From NCBI GenBank assembly GCA_035513345.1, contig DATKCF010000168.1, forward strand, positions 1-48,690: 48,690 bases of DNA, in the 5' to 3' direction. Origin of the DNA: DATKCF01 sp035513345. GTDB taxonomy: Bacteria > Gemmatimonadota > Gemmatimonadetes > Longimicrobiales > RSA9. The notes beneath the pieces are model-generated. The model ran no database searches, was not told the origin of the DNA, and was given only the letters and a program-made list of their open reading frames with translations. This document shows positions 35,056 through 43,723 of the stretch, piece after piece. How positions within the stretch are numbered: the stretch's first letter is position 1; each line of letters begins with the position of its first letter. Position numbers and translations under genes: made by a program.

Positions 35056-35844
35056 CTAGGCCGGGTAGAAGCTCTGCAGCCGCGCGTCCTTCACGAGCAG
35101 GATCCGGTCCGCGCGGTCGGCCAGCTCGCGGTTGTGCGTCGCGACGATCAATGCGACGCCATGCAGTTCACGCATCCGGAACAGCAACTCGTGCAACTGT
35201 TCGCTCGTGTGCGTGTCGAGGTTCCCGCTCGGCTCGTCCGCTATGACGACCGCGGGCTGGTTTGCCAGCGCCCTGGCCACGGCCACGCGCTGCTGCTCGC
35301 CGCCGCTCAGTTGCGTCGGCTTGTGACTCAGCCGGTGCTCGAGTCCGACTTCCCCTAGCAGATCCGTGGCCTTTCGCTCCGCTTCGGCCGCCGCCACGCC
35401 GCCGATCAGCATGGGCATCATCACATTCTCGACCGCGCTGAATTCACGCAACAGGTGATGGAACTGGAAGACGAAGCCGATGCGGCGGTTCCGCACGCTC
35501 GCGAGTTCCACATCGTCGAGTGTCGACACGTTGCGGCCATCGAGGAAGACCTCGCCGGCTGAGGGCCGGTCCAGGCCGCCAAGCAGGTGCAGCAGCGTCG
35601 ACTTGCCGGCACCGCTCGCGCCGATCACGGCCACCGCTTCGGCCCGGGCAACCGCGATCTCTACCCCGTGCAGGATGGTGAGTTCGCTGCCATCCTCCTC
35701 CGTGTACACACGGCTCAGGTTCCTGCCTTCGAGCAAAGGCCGGTCCGCGAGCGGCTCCTTCGAGCGGTCGAGGGGCAGTGCGACCGGCTCCGGGAGCGAT
35801 GCCGGCTCGCCGAGCGGCCTGGACCCGCCGGCTGCCTCACTCAT
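35056..35844 (-). CDS. lolD: Lipoprotein-releasing ABC transporter ATP-binding subunit LolD
   Basis: ATPase of the Lol system that extracts lipoproteins from the inner membrane. The 262-residue protein has Walker A GASGAGKSTLL, the signature LSGGEQQRVAVARAL, Walker B VVIADEPSGNLD and the switch His in VATHNREL. About 38 N-terminal residues rich in Pro, Leu and Glu precede the ABC domain; a later start is possible. It overlaps the permease gene by eight bases and is co-transcribed with it. Confidence 0.94.
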   Translation of the reverse strand: MSEAAGGSRPLGEPASLPEPVALPLDRSKEPLADRPLLEGRNLSRVYTEEDGSELTILHGVEIAVARAEAVAVIGASGAGKSTLLHLLGGLDRPSAGEVFLDGRNVSTLDDVELASVRNRRIGFVFQFHHLLREFSAVENVMMPMLIGGVAAAEAERKATDLLGEVGLEHRLSHKPTQLSGGEQQRVAVARALANQPAVVIADEPSGNLDTHTSEQLHELLFRMRELHGVALIVATHNRELADRADRILLVKDARLQSFYPA

Positions 35845-37087
35845 GGCGGATCGCCTCCACGGGCAGAAGCCTCGATGCCTGCCTGGCAGGGTAGATGGTC
35901 GCGACGAATGCGACCAGCACGCTCAACGTAACGATCAGAGCGAAGTCCACCGGATCCAGCGCTACGGGCAGGCTCTCGACGAAGTAGACATCGCCGGGCA
36001 GCTCGATCAGCTCGTAGCGGTCCAGTACGTACACAAGGCCGAGCCCGCCCAGCGCGCCGATGACCGTACCGATCAGGCCGATCGCAACACCCTGCAGCAT
36101 GAAGATGCGCAATACGGCTCGCCGCGTCAGGCCCATCGACTTGAGGATCCCGATCTCCCTCGTCTTGTCGGCAACGACCATGATCAGCGTGCTCACGATG
36201 TTGAACGCCGCGACCAGCACGATCAGGGACAGGATGATGGCCATGGCCAGCTTTTCGAGCTTCAGCGCCGAGAACAGCGACCGGTTCAACTCCATCCACG
36301 TCATGGGGTAGTAGGGCAGGCCCAGGCCGACGGCAAGCTCGTCCGCTACCCGGTTCGCTTCCCACGCGTCGGCCAGGTTCACCGCAATGCCGGAAACCGT
36401 GTCAGACGGGAACCCCATCAGGTCCTGGGCCGCCGCGAGCGGTACGTACATGTTCTGGTTGTCGTAGTCGTACATGCCGGTCCTGAACGAAGCCGACACC
36501 TCGAACCAGCGGATCGACGGCATCGGCGTACCGCTCACTGGATCGATCCGTATGTTCTCGAGGGAGGCCACCTGGATCGTGTCCCCGGGCAATGCGGTCA
36601 GGGCCTGGGCCAGGCCAGCACCGAGCAGGATCGGCGGAAAGCCCGTGATGCCACGTTCGAAGGGCAGCTCACCGGAGCGGATCTGCGCTTCGACCTCCGT
36701 CAGCGGCACCGGCGAGATGGCCGGATCGATGCCGTACAGCGTGCCCGCTCTGGCATAACTGCCGTCCACGATGATCACTACGTTGGACATGATGAACGGT
36801 TGGGCGGCCACCACGCCTCTGTTCTCGTTGACCCGTGCCAGGACCCGCCGCCAGTCGCCGAAACGGAAGCCCTGGCCCTGCTCGAACACGTACACGTGCG
36901 GGTTCGACCCCAGGATCTTCGCCTGCAAGTCCCGCTGCAGGCCGGTCATGACACCGATCACGGTGAGCAGCGCCATCACGCCGAGGGCCACGCCGCCGAC
37001 CGCGATCAGCGTGATCAGCGACAGCAACCGGCCCTTTCTGCGGGACGCCAGGTAACGTCGGGCGATGTACCATTCGAGCGATGCCAC
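35837..37087 (-). CDS. lolC: Lipoprotein-releasing ABC transporter permease (LolC/LolE type)
   Basis: Membrane subunit of the Lol complex, 416 residues. The N-terminal EWYIARRYLASRRKGRLLSLIT and first helix, a periplasmic domain of about 220 residues and three C-terminal helices with REIGILKSMGLTRRAVLRIFMLQG (the LolD-coupling loop) define the family. Only one permease gene is present, so it may form a homodimer (the LolF-type arrangement) or pair with a partner elsewhere. It follows lysS by five bases. Confidence 0.93.
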   Translation of the reverse strand: MASLEWYIARRYLASRRKGRLLSLITLIAVGGVALGVMALLTVIGVMTGLQRDLQAKILGSNPHVYVFEQGQGFRFGDWRRVLARVNENRGVVAAQPFIMSNVVIIVDGSYARAGTLYGIDPAISPVPLTEVEAQIRSGELPFERGITGFPPILLGAGLAQALTALPGDTIQVASLENIRIDPVSGTPMPSIRWFEVSASFRTGMYDYDNQNMYVPLAAAQDLMGFPSDTVSGIAVNLADAWEANRVADELAVGLGLPYYPMTWMELNRSLFSALKLEKLAMAIILSLIVLVAAFNIVSTLIMVVADKTREIGILKSMGLTRRAVLRIFMLQGVAIGLIGTVIGALGGLGLVYVLDRYELIELPGDVYFVESLPVALDPVDFALIVTLSVLVAFVATIYPARQASRLLPVEAIRHE

Positions 37088-37092
37088 GCCTG

Positions 37093-38619
37093 CTACTCCG
37101 GTCTTAACGTCGGGAACAGGATCACATCGCGGATCGAGGCCTGGTCCGCGACCAGCATGACCAGCCGGTCGATGCCGATCCCGACTCCACCGGTCGGCGG
37201 CATCCCGTACTCGAGTGCCCTGAGATAGTCCTCGTCGAGGACCTGTGCTTCGTCGTCGCCAGCGGCCCTGAGCGTCGCCTGCGCCTCGAACCGCTCCCGC
37301 TGGTCGAAGGGGTCGTTCAACTCGCTGAACGCGTTCGCCAGCTCCCGGCCCGCTACGAACAACTCGAAGCGCTCGACGAGCGCCACATCGCCTCGCTTCG
37401 GCTTCGCCAGCGGCGAAAGCTCGCGCGGATAGTCCGTCACGAACACCGGCTCCAGCAGGTGCGGCTCGACGCGTTCCTTGAACAGTTCGTCGAGCAGCTT
37501 CGGCCGCGAGAGCACCGCCGCATCCTCGATGCCCGATTCGCGGGCCGCCGCCCGCAGTTCATCGACGGACGCGCTCGCGCCGTCGATCGCGCCCCACCGA
37601 CTCAACGCTTCGAAGTACCCCACCCGCGCGTACGGCGGGGAGAAGTCGAGCCTGTGTCCGCCCGACGTGACGCTTCCGGAGCCGGTCGCCTCGCGCACCG
37701 CGTACCCGAGCATCTCCTCGACCAGCCGCATCATGTCCTCGTAGTCCGCGAACGCCTGGTAGAACTCGAGCATCGTGAACTCCGGGTTGTGCGTCCGGTC
37801 GATGCCCTCATTGCGGAAGTCCTTCGAGATCTCGTAGACCCGGTCCATGCCCCCGACGATCAGTCGCTTCAGATACAGCTCGTCGGCGATCCGCAGAAAC
37901 AGGTCGATGTCGAGCGCGTTGTGGTGCGTCACGAATGGCCGTGCCGACGCGCCGCCGTACAGTGGCTGGAGCACCGGTGTCTCGACCTCGATGAAGCCGC
38001 GGTCGTCGAGGAACCGACGCAGCGCCGTTACGAGCTTCGCGCGCGTCCGGAACACCTGCCGCACCTCCGCGTTGACCGCCAGGTCCGCGTAGCGCTGGCG
38101 GTAGCGCTGCTCGATGTCCGCGAACCCGCCATGCACTTTCCGTTCGCCCGGATCCTCGGCCGATTCCTCCTTGCCGAGAGGCAGCGGTCGCACCGATTTC
38201 GCCAGCATCTCCAGCCGTGTCGCCCTCACCGTAACCTCGCCCATCCGCGTCCGGAACACCGGACCCTCGACGCCGATCCAGTCACCGAGGTCGACCAGGT
38301 CCAGCAGCGAATGCGCGTCCGCGTCCATCTCGCTCGCCCGGAAGTACAGCTGGATACGTCCGCCGCGGTCCGACAGGTCCGCGAACACTGTCTTGCCGTG
38401 TCGTCTCATCGAGACCACTCGCCCGGCCAGCCTGACCACCTCGCCCAGGCCGTCCTCAGCCAGTGTCTGCGCCGACTCCGCCGCCTCGTACCGCCGCCGC
38501 ACCTCATCCGACGCATGCGACACGTCGAATCGGTACGCGTACGGCTCGATCCCGCGCCGGCGCAGCGCCTCGATCTTTTCGAGCCTCGCCTCCCGGACGT
38601 ACCCCCCGCTATCCTCCAT
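37093..38619 (-). CDS. lysS: Lysine--tRNA ligase (class II)
   Basis: Charges tRNA-Lys. The 508-residue protein has an N-terminal OB-fold anticodon-binding domain (residues about 55-150) and a class II catalytic core: motif 1 around RRFLDDRGFIEVETPVL, motif 2 FRNEGIDRTHNPEFT and motif 3 GIGIDRLVML near the C-terminus. Length is typical. Prefixed by prfB with a nine-base gap, a neighbour pair also found in E. coli (prfB-lysS). Confidence 0.97.
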   Translation of the reverse strand: MEDSGGYVREARLEKIEALRRRGIEPYAYRFDVSHASDEVRRRYEAAESAQTLAEDGLGEVVRLAGRVVSMRRHGKTVFADLSDRGGRIQLYFRASEMDADAHSLLDLVDLGDWIGVEGPVFRTRMGEVTVRATRLEMLAKSVRPLPLGKEESAEDPGERKVHGGFADIEQRYRQRYADLAVNAEVRQVFRTRAKLVTALRRFLDDRGFIEVETPVLQPLYGGASARPFVTHHNALDIDLFLRIADELYLKRLIVGGMDRVYEISKDFRNEGIDRTHNPEFTMLEFYQAFADYEDMMRLVEEMLGYAVREATGSGSVTSGGHRLDFSPPYARVGYFEALSRWGAIDGASASVDELRAAARESGIEDAAVLSRPKLLDELFKERVEPHLLEPVFVTDYPRELSPLAKPKRGDVALVERFELFVAGRELANAFSELNDPFDQRERFEAQATLRAAGDDEAQVLDEDYLRALEYGMPPTGGVGIGIDRLVMLVADQASIRDVILFPTLRPE

Positions 38620-38628
38620 TCCCTCCCG

Positions 38629-39739
38629 TCAGGCCGCGCCGCGGCTCGCCTGCAGCTTCAGGAACGCTTCGATGAACTCGTCGATGTCGCCATTCATCAC
38701 GCGCTGCACGTCGCCGACCTTGAGTTCGGTGCGATGATCGTTCACCATCGTGTACGGCTGAAATACGTACGACCGGATCTGGTTGCCCCATCCGATCTCC
38801 GTCTTCTCCGCTTCCACTTTCTGCTTCTCGACTTCGCGCAGTTCCAGTTCGCGCTCGTACAGCGCCGCCTTCAGCATCTTCATTGCCGTGGTCTTGTTCT
38901 GGAACTGGCTGCGTTCGTTCTGGCAGGCGACGACGATGCCAGTCGGTTCGTGCGTTATTCTGACCGCCGAACTCGTCTTGTTCACGTGCTGGCCGCCCGC
39001 GCCCGATGCGCGGTACACATCGATGCGCAGGTCGCCATCGTCGATCTCGATGTCGATCTCGTCATCCACGACCGGATAGACGAATACGCTCGCGAATGAC
39101 GTGTGCCGGCGCTTCTGCGCGTCGAACGGCGAGATCCGCACCAGACGGTGCACGCCCTTCTCCGCTCGCATGTAGCCGTACGCATGCGGGCCCGTCAACT
39201 CGAGCGTCACACTCTTGATCCCCGCTTCCTCGCCCGCTTGCAGATCCAGGATCTCGACCTTGTAGTCGTGGTTCGATGCCCACCGCGAATACATCCGCAT
39301 CAGCATCTCCGCCCAGTCCTGCGACTCCGTGCCGCCCGCGCCCGGGTGGATCGTCACGATCGCGTCCCGGCCATCATCCGGACCGCTCAGCAGGGCACGG
39401 ACCTCGAAGCGTTCGATTTCCTTGCGCACCGACTCGACGTCAGCGGCCCACTCGGCCTCCAGCTCGGCGTCCGGCTCCGCTTCGATCATCGCGCCCAGTT
39501 CTGCCAGCTGGCGAACCGTCCGGTCGAGCCCGTCCCACGGCTCGACCCACTGCTTCAACTCGTTTACTTCCGCAATGACCTCGCGCGCCGCGTTCTGATC
39601 ATCCCAGAACCCGGGCTCGCTCATCTTCTGATCGAGTTCCGCTATCCGCGACCGCTTGCGCGCGACGTCAAAGATAGCCTCCGAGCGCATTCACCTTGTC
39701 GCGCTCGATCTCGAGGACGGTACCGACCTGCGTTCCCAT
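38629..39739 (-). CDS. prfB: Peptide chain release factor 2 (programmed +1 frameshift)
   Basis: Reads UGA and UAA stops. Translation begins at ATG 39739, with GGGAGG six bases before it, runs 23 codons to CTT, and meets an in-frame TGA at 39668-39670. A +1 slip on CTT-TGA-C continues in the main frame to 38629, giving 369 residues, close to the 365 of E. coli RF2. A Shine-Dalgarno-like GGAGG lies four bases before the CTT, matching the known frameshift stimulator. The body has the GAGGQHVNKT peptidyl-release motif and the SPF stop-recognition motif (RISPFDAQ). A plain frame starting at 39690 would miss the true N-terminus. Confidence 0.95.
39668..39683 (-). promoter_or_regulatory. prfB autoregulatory +1 frameshift site
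   Basis: The minus strand reads GGAGGCTATCTTTGAC here: an internal ribosome-site-like GGAGG, then TAT, the slippery CTT and the in-frame TGA followed by C. When RF2 is scarce, ribosomes pause at TGA and slip +1 to make full-length RF2. The TATCTTTGAC core is identical to the E. coli site. Confidence 0.93.
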
Positions 39740-39896
39740 GTTCGTGCCTCCCGTACATAAACGTCGCGGCCGCCCGGTTCCGGACGGCCGCGATCAGTAT
39801 ACCCGTTTCATGCATCGTGGTGCCCCGCGCGCATCCGGTCCGGGCCGCGTGGGTTCACTCGCGTTGCGAGCCACCAGCTCTACTGGCTTGTCGTCA
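39740..39896. other. Intergenic region upstream of prfB with a strong hairpin
   Basis: It separates the zinc-ribbon gene from prfB. A long inverted repeat at 39764-39793 (arms of 9 + 4 bp with one mismatch, 2-base loop) is followed on the minus strand by GACGTTTATG, so it could be a weak terminator for the upstream genes. A TATACT at 39796-39801 could be a -10 element for prfB, but no good -35 is seen and its start site would lie inside the hairpin, so the two readings conflict. Confidence 0.4.
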
Positions 39897-40481
39897 CTAG
39901 AACAACTGCTGGCCCTTCGCCAGGATCATGTTCAGTGCTTCGCGAAAATACGGCGTCGACTTCGCCATCGGCAGCCCGACCTGCGCCACGTACTCGTCCC
40001 AGCTCTTCATGATCTCGTCACGGAACTCGGTCCTGAGCGTGCCTTCCGACAGGCTCCTGTCGCGACGGTCCGGATGATACGCGACGATGTCCGAAACGAT
40101 TGCCCGCGCCAGACGTTCGGCGCGCGCGTTCGGATCCTTCGAACCGAGTGGCGTGACACCACCGTCGGCGGTCTGTGGCCGCCGGTTCCGCTCTGCGATC
40201 GCCGCGGCCGGCGAGGGTGCGGCTGCGCCGCCGACCTGACCGTAGCCCGAAGAAGCCGGCGACGGAGCCTGTGGCGGCGCTGCCGGCGCAGGCGGCTGCG
40301 TGCTCGCCTGCGTCTGTGCTGACGGCTGTGACGGCGGCGCAGGCGACGGCGTCACAGCAGCCGGCGGTCGCACCATGAAGCGGGATCCACAACGTGCGCA
40401 GCGCGCGCGCGCGCCGCCTTCGGGGATGCGGCTCGGGTCGACCTTGAAGACGGTCTGGCACTGGGGACAGCGGATGTTCAT
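39897..40481 (-). CDS. MJ0042-type zinc-ribbon protein with Pro/Ala-rich linker
   Basis: A 194-residue protein. Residues 1-38 form a zinc ribbon (RCPQCQTVFKVDPSRIPEGG, then CARCGSRFMV) of the MJ0042 type. Residues about 40-110 are a Pro/Ala/Gln-rich linker. The C-terminal 80 residues (RAERLARAIVSDIVAYHPDR onward) form a conserved-looking helical domain, reminiscent of myxobacterial and Gemmatimonadota zinc-ribbon proteins of unknown role. Its start overlaps the GGDEF gene stop (ATGA), so the two are probably translated together. Confidence 0.8.
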   Translation of the reverse strand: MNIRCPQCQTVFKVDPSRIPEGGARARCARCGSRFMVRPPAAVTPSPAPPSQPSAQTQASTQPPAPAAPPQAPSPASSGYGQVGGAAAPSPAAAIAERNRRPQTADGGVTPLGSKDPNARAERLARAIVSDIVAYHPDRRDRSLSEGTLRTEFRDEIMKSWDEYVAQVGLPMAKSTPYFREALNMILAKGQQLF

Positions 40482-41479
40482 GACGGCTCGGTCGATGCTT
40501 CGAGTTCTCCCGTGGTTCTGATTGTGCGGCCGTAATATGTACCACCGGACGTGGTCCGGCGATCGACCGCGTACACCGAGCCCGGCAGCTTCTTCGCGAA
40601 CGTCTTCATCTCCGTCGCCAGCTCGCTCACTCTTGCCGTGTGCTCGAACAGGCGGTGCTCGTTCGTGACCACACCGATCGACAACGTCATCAGCGGTACC
40701 CAGACGATGTTACCTCGCCGGTCGCGACCGAGGAAGTAGCCAGCGCGCCGATCCTCTTCGGTGTACTGATACGGACCGATCTCGTCGAAGACCTCGATGA
40801 TCTCTTCGCAGCAGATCCGCATCTGTTCGAGGGGCACGTTGAAGATGAAGTCGTCGCCGCCGATATGGCCAACGAACCCGTCCGGGCTGTTGCCCTTCAC
40901 AATGTCACGGAGGATGCGGGCCAGAACGCGGATCACGCGGTCGCCCTCGTTGTAGCCGTAGCGGTCGTTGAATTCCTTGAAGTGGTCGAGATCCGCGTAG
41001 CACACGGCGAAGACGCCGCCGCGGCTCATCCGCTCGCTGATGTCACGCTCGATCTGGATCGTGCCCGGTAGCCGCGTTGTCGGGTGCACACTCACATCGC
41101 GGTCGGCGCGGTGCAGCAGCATCCGCATGCGGAGGATCTGCTCCCGTTCGACCATCCCGCCCGTCAGCACTTCGTCCGCGCCCGCTTCGAGCCCGGAAAG
41201 CACCAGATCCTCGCGCCCGGGTTGCGCGATCATCGCGACCGGAACGATCGCAGTGAACGGGTCGCGTTTGAGCTTGCGGCAGATCGCCAGGGCCGCGTCC
41301 TCGTTCGTCGTGTCGAGGATCACGCCGGCCGGAAGCGACCGGTTGACCAGCGCATCCACCTCGTCCGGCTCGGCCAGCGCCATTACATGCAGGCTCTGGA
41401 GCTGGGCGAATGCCAGTACCACGGGAGGAACCGAACGGCCCCCGGGAGAGAAGTAGACCAGCACCTTTCGTGAGCTCAT
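40478..41479 (-). CDS. Receiver-like/GGDEF domain protein (putative diguanylate cyclase)
   Basis: A 333-residue protein. Residues 1-125 look like a receiver domain that lacks the usual acidic pair after the first strand (VLVYFSPGG), with a single candidate Asp in GVILDTTN, so phosphorylation is doubtful. Residues about 135-310 are a GGDEF domain with YADLDHFKEFNDRYGYNEGD and the signature GGDDF in place of GGDEF. The RxxD inhibitory site is absent upstream of the signature. It may be an active c-di-GMP synthase without feedback inhibition or a sensor. Confidence 0.85.
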   Translation of the reverse strand: MSSRKVLVYFSPGGRSVPPVVLAFAQLQSLHVMALAEPDEVDALVNRSLPAGVILDTTNEDAALAICRKLKRDPFTAIVPVAMIAQPGREDLVLSGLEAGADEVLTGGMVEREQILRMRMLLHRADRDVSVHPTTRLPGTIQIERDISERMSRGGVFAVCYADLDHFKEFNDRYGYNEGDRVIRVLARILRDIVKGNSPDGFVGHIGGDDFIFNVPLEQMRICCEEIIEVFDEIGPYQYTEEDRRAGYFLGRDRRGNIVWVPLMTLSIGVVTNEHRLFEHTARVSELATEMKTFAKKLPGSVYAVDRRTTSGGTYYGRTIRTTGELEASTEPS

Positions 41480-41523
41480 GGCGTCGGGACCGTCGCGGAA
41501 CTCCTGCCCGGAGCGGCCGCCAG

Positions 41524-41553
41524 AAAGTAGCCGTGCCGGAACCTAAGTGTCAA
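41524..41553 (-). promoter_or_regulatory. Candidate sigma-70 promoter upstream of the GGDEF gene
   Basis: On the minus strand a perfect TTGACA (41548-41553) is followed after 18 bases by TACTTT (41524-41529). It sits in the 80-base gap between rnr and the GGDEF gene, 45 bases before its ATG. The -10 is weak (three of six matches), so this is only a candidate. Confidence 0.4.
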
Positions 41554-41559
41554 ACACGC

Positions 41560-43719
41560 CTACCTGCGCCCACGGCGTCGTCCGCGATTCCCGCCGCGGA
41601 CACCGGCGCCTTCGGCCAGAGTGAACTCGATCCGTCGTTCGGCCGGGTCGACCCTCGAGACCCGAATCCGCACGCGCTGCCCGACCCCGAAGCGGCGGCC
41701 GGTACGTTCTCCTTTCAGCAGGAAGCGTTCCTCCACCCATTCATAGTAGTCGTCCTCGAGTGCGCTGACATGAACCAGCCCTTCGATGTACCAGGTGTCA
41801 AGGAGCACGAAGAAGCCGAACGGCCGGACATCGCCGATCGTGCCTTCGAACGTCGACCCCACGTGGCGTTCCATGAACCGCACCTTCTTGAGCTGGATGC
41901 TGTCCCGTTCCGCACTCGCCGCCACGCGTTCCTGGTCGCTCGAATGCGCCGCAATCGCGGCGATACGTTCGTCGTCGTACCCCTCGACACTGCCTCGCCC
42001 GACACGTCTGGCCGCGACCAGCCGGTGAACCACGAGGTCGGGATACCGCCGGATCGGCGACGTGAAGTGCGTATAGTGTTTCGTCGCGAGGCCGTAATGG
42101 CCCAGATCCTGTCCGTCGTATCTTGCCTGTTTCATCGACCGCAGCGCCAGCATCGTCAGCAGTTGTGTAACGGGCGCTCCCTTTCGCTGATCCAGCAGCT
42201 CCTGCAACTGCCCGGGCGAGGGCGTGCCGCGGTACCGGACCATGAAGCCCAGAGCACCGGCGATCTCGCCGAGCTGCTCGATGCGCGCCACATCCGGCCT
42301 CTCGTGGATGCGGTAGAGGAACGGTTCGCCTGCCGCCGCCGCCGCGCCGCCGATCGCTTCGTTGGCCGCAAGCATGAAATCCTCTACCAGCCGGTGCGAC
42401 TCCCACCGTTCGGCTCGCTGGACGTCCACCGGCGCGCCTTCCCCGTCCAGAAACACACGGGCCTCGGGCAGATCGAAATCGAGACTTCCGCGCTCGAACC
42501 GCATCTGGCGGAGCTTCCGGCCGGCGTCGCGCAGCCTGAACAGGCTTGCGTCGGTTTCCGCATCGACGGACGGACCGCCGTCGAAGAGTTCCTGCACCCG
42601 GTCGTAGGAAAGCCGGTTCCGGCTCCGGATCACGGACTGGGCGACACGGCTGTCCCGGACCGTACCGTCCGCTCCAATATCGATGAAGACGCTGAGCGTC
42701 AGCCGGTCCTGGTCCGGAACGAGTGAGCACAGGTCGGATGACAGCGCCTCGGGCAGCATCGGGATGGCGCGGTCGACGAGGTATACGCTCGTTGCGCGGC
42801 GACGGGCCTCACGGTCGATGACCGAGTTCGGCCGCACGTAGAAGGAGACATCCGCGATGTGGATGCCGGCCGTCCACCCGCCACCGGCGTGCTGCACGAT
42901 CGACAGGGCGTCGTCGTGGTCCTTCGCGTCCGACGGGTCGATCGTGAAAGTGACGATTTCGCGCAGATCTTCGCGCTCGCGCAGGTCGGCCGGCCGCAGA
43001 CCGCGCGCGCGAATGCGCTCCGCCCGCTCCGTTACGGGTGCCGGGAAATCGACCGGCAGCTCATGCCCTCGGATGACCGACAGCACATCGACTTCCGGCG
43101 AGTCCACAGCGCCCAGGACCTCGGCGATCTCGCCCTGGATCGCCCGCTTTTCATCGCCCCAGTCCGTGACTCTGATGACCACGACGTCGCCCGCCTTCGC
43201 ATCACCTTCGGCGCCCGCCGGCACGATCACCTCCCGCATGATCGTCGGATCATCAGGCGTCACGAAACCGAGACCGCCCTTGCGCGTTCCCGCCGGTTCG
43301 AAGCGCCCGACAACGGTGCTCCGGCCCCTCTCGAGGATACGGATAACGCGACCCGAAGTCCGGCCCGAGCGGTCGTGACCCTCGATTCGCGCCACGACCC
43401 GGTCCCCGTCCACGGCCGACGCCATCCGGTTCGCCGCAATGTACAGATCGTCGGCGCCCGCCTCCGTGACCACGAATCCGTGACCGCGCCGGGACGTCCG
43501 CAGCACACCGGTCACCAGCCGGATCCGGCCCGGTATCGCGTAGCGCGCGCCTCGCAGCCGGACCACCTGCCCTTCCGCGACGAGCTGGCGCAGGTGCCGA
43601 CGAAGCACGCGCCGATCGTCGCTACTGATCCCGAGCGCCACCCCCAGCTCCGACGCGCGGACCGGGTGCGGCGCGTCGTCACGCAGCCAGGCCACGATCC
43701 GGTCCGCGACATCGCTCAT
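41560..43719 (-). CDS. rnr: Ribonuclease R
   Basis: Processive 3'-5' exoribonuclease that degrades structured RNA. The 719-residue protein has an N-terminal winged helix (residues 1-60), cold-shock domains, the RNB catalytic motif TIDPSDAKDHDDALSI with its metal-binding aspartates, an S1 domain near residues 620-705 and a basic Gly/Arg tail (RGGNRGRRRGRR). Complete for the family. It follows the unknown exported-protein gene by four bases. Confidence 0.97.
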   Translation of the reverse strand: MSDVADRIVAWLRDDAPHPVRASELGVALGISSDDRRVLRRHLRQLVAEGQVVRLRGARYAIPGRIRLVTGVLRTSRRGHGFVVTEAGADDLYIAANRMASAVDGDRVVARIEGHDRSGRTSGRVIRILERGRSTVVGRFEPAGTRKGGLGFVTPDDPTIMREVIVPAGAEGDAKAGDVVVIRVTDWGDEKRAIQGEIAEVLGAVDSPEVDVLSVIRGHELPVDFPAPVTERAERIRARGLRPADLREREDLREIVTFTIDPSDAKDHDDALSIVQHAGGGWTAGIHIADVSFYVRPNSVIDREARRRATSVYLVDRAIPMLPEALSSDLCSLVPDQDRLTLSVFIDIGADGTVRDSRVAQSVIRSRNRLSYDRVQELFDGGPSVDAETDASLFRLRDAGRKLRQMRFERGSLDFDLPEARVFLDGEGAPVDVQRAERWESHRLVEDFMLAANEAIGGAAAAAGEPFLYRIHERPDVARIEQLGEIAGALGFMVRYRGTPSPGQLQELLDQRKGAPVTQLLTMLALRSMKQARYDGQDLGHYGLATKHYTHFTSPIRRYPDLVVHRLVAARRVGRGSVEGYDDERIAAIAAHSSDQERVAASAERDSIQLKKVRFMERHVGSTFEGTIGDVRPFGFFVLLDTWYIEGLVHVSALEDDYYEWVEERFLLKGERTGRRFGVGQRVRIRVSRVDPAERRIEFTLAEGAGVRGGNRGRRRGRR

Positions 43720-43723
43720 CGGA

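Noticed and set aside
35480..37228. A 582-codon plus-strand frame
   Set aside because: It lies antisense to lolD and the lolC/E permease, both of which have complete motifs.
38629..39690. Plain prfB start at the ATG 39690
   Set aside because: That ATG is out of frame with the upstream GGGAGG-ATG leader. The TATCTTTGAC site shows that the true gene starts at 39739 with a +1 frameshift.
39764..39793. A definite intrinsic terminator before prfB
   Set aside because: The stem is strong, but only TTT follows within ten bases, and it overlaps a possible promoter. Kept only as an intergenic note.
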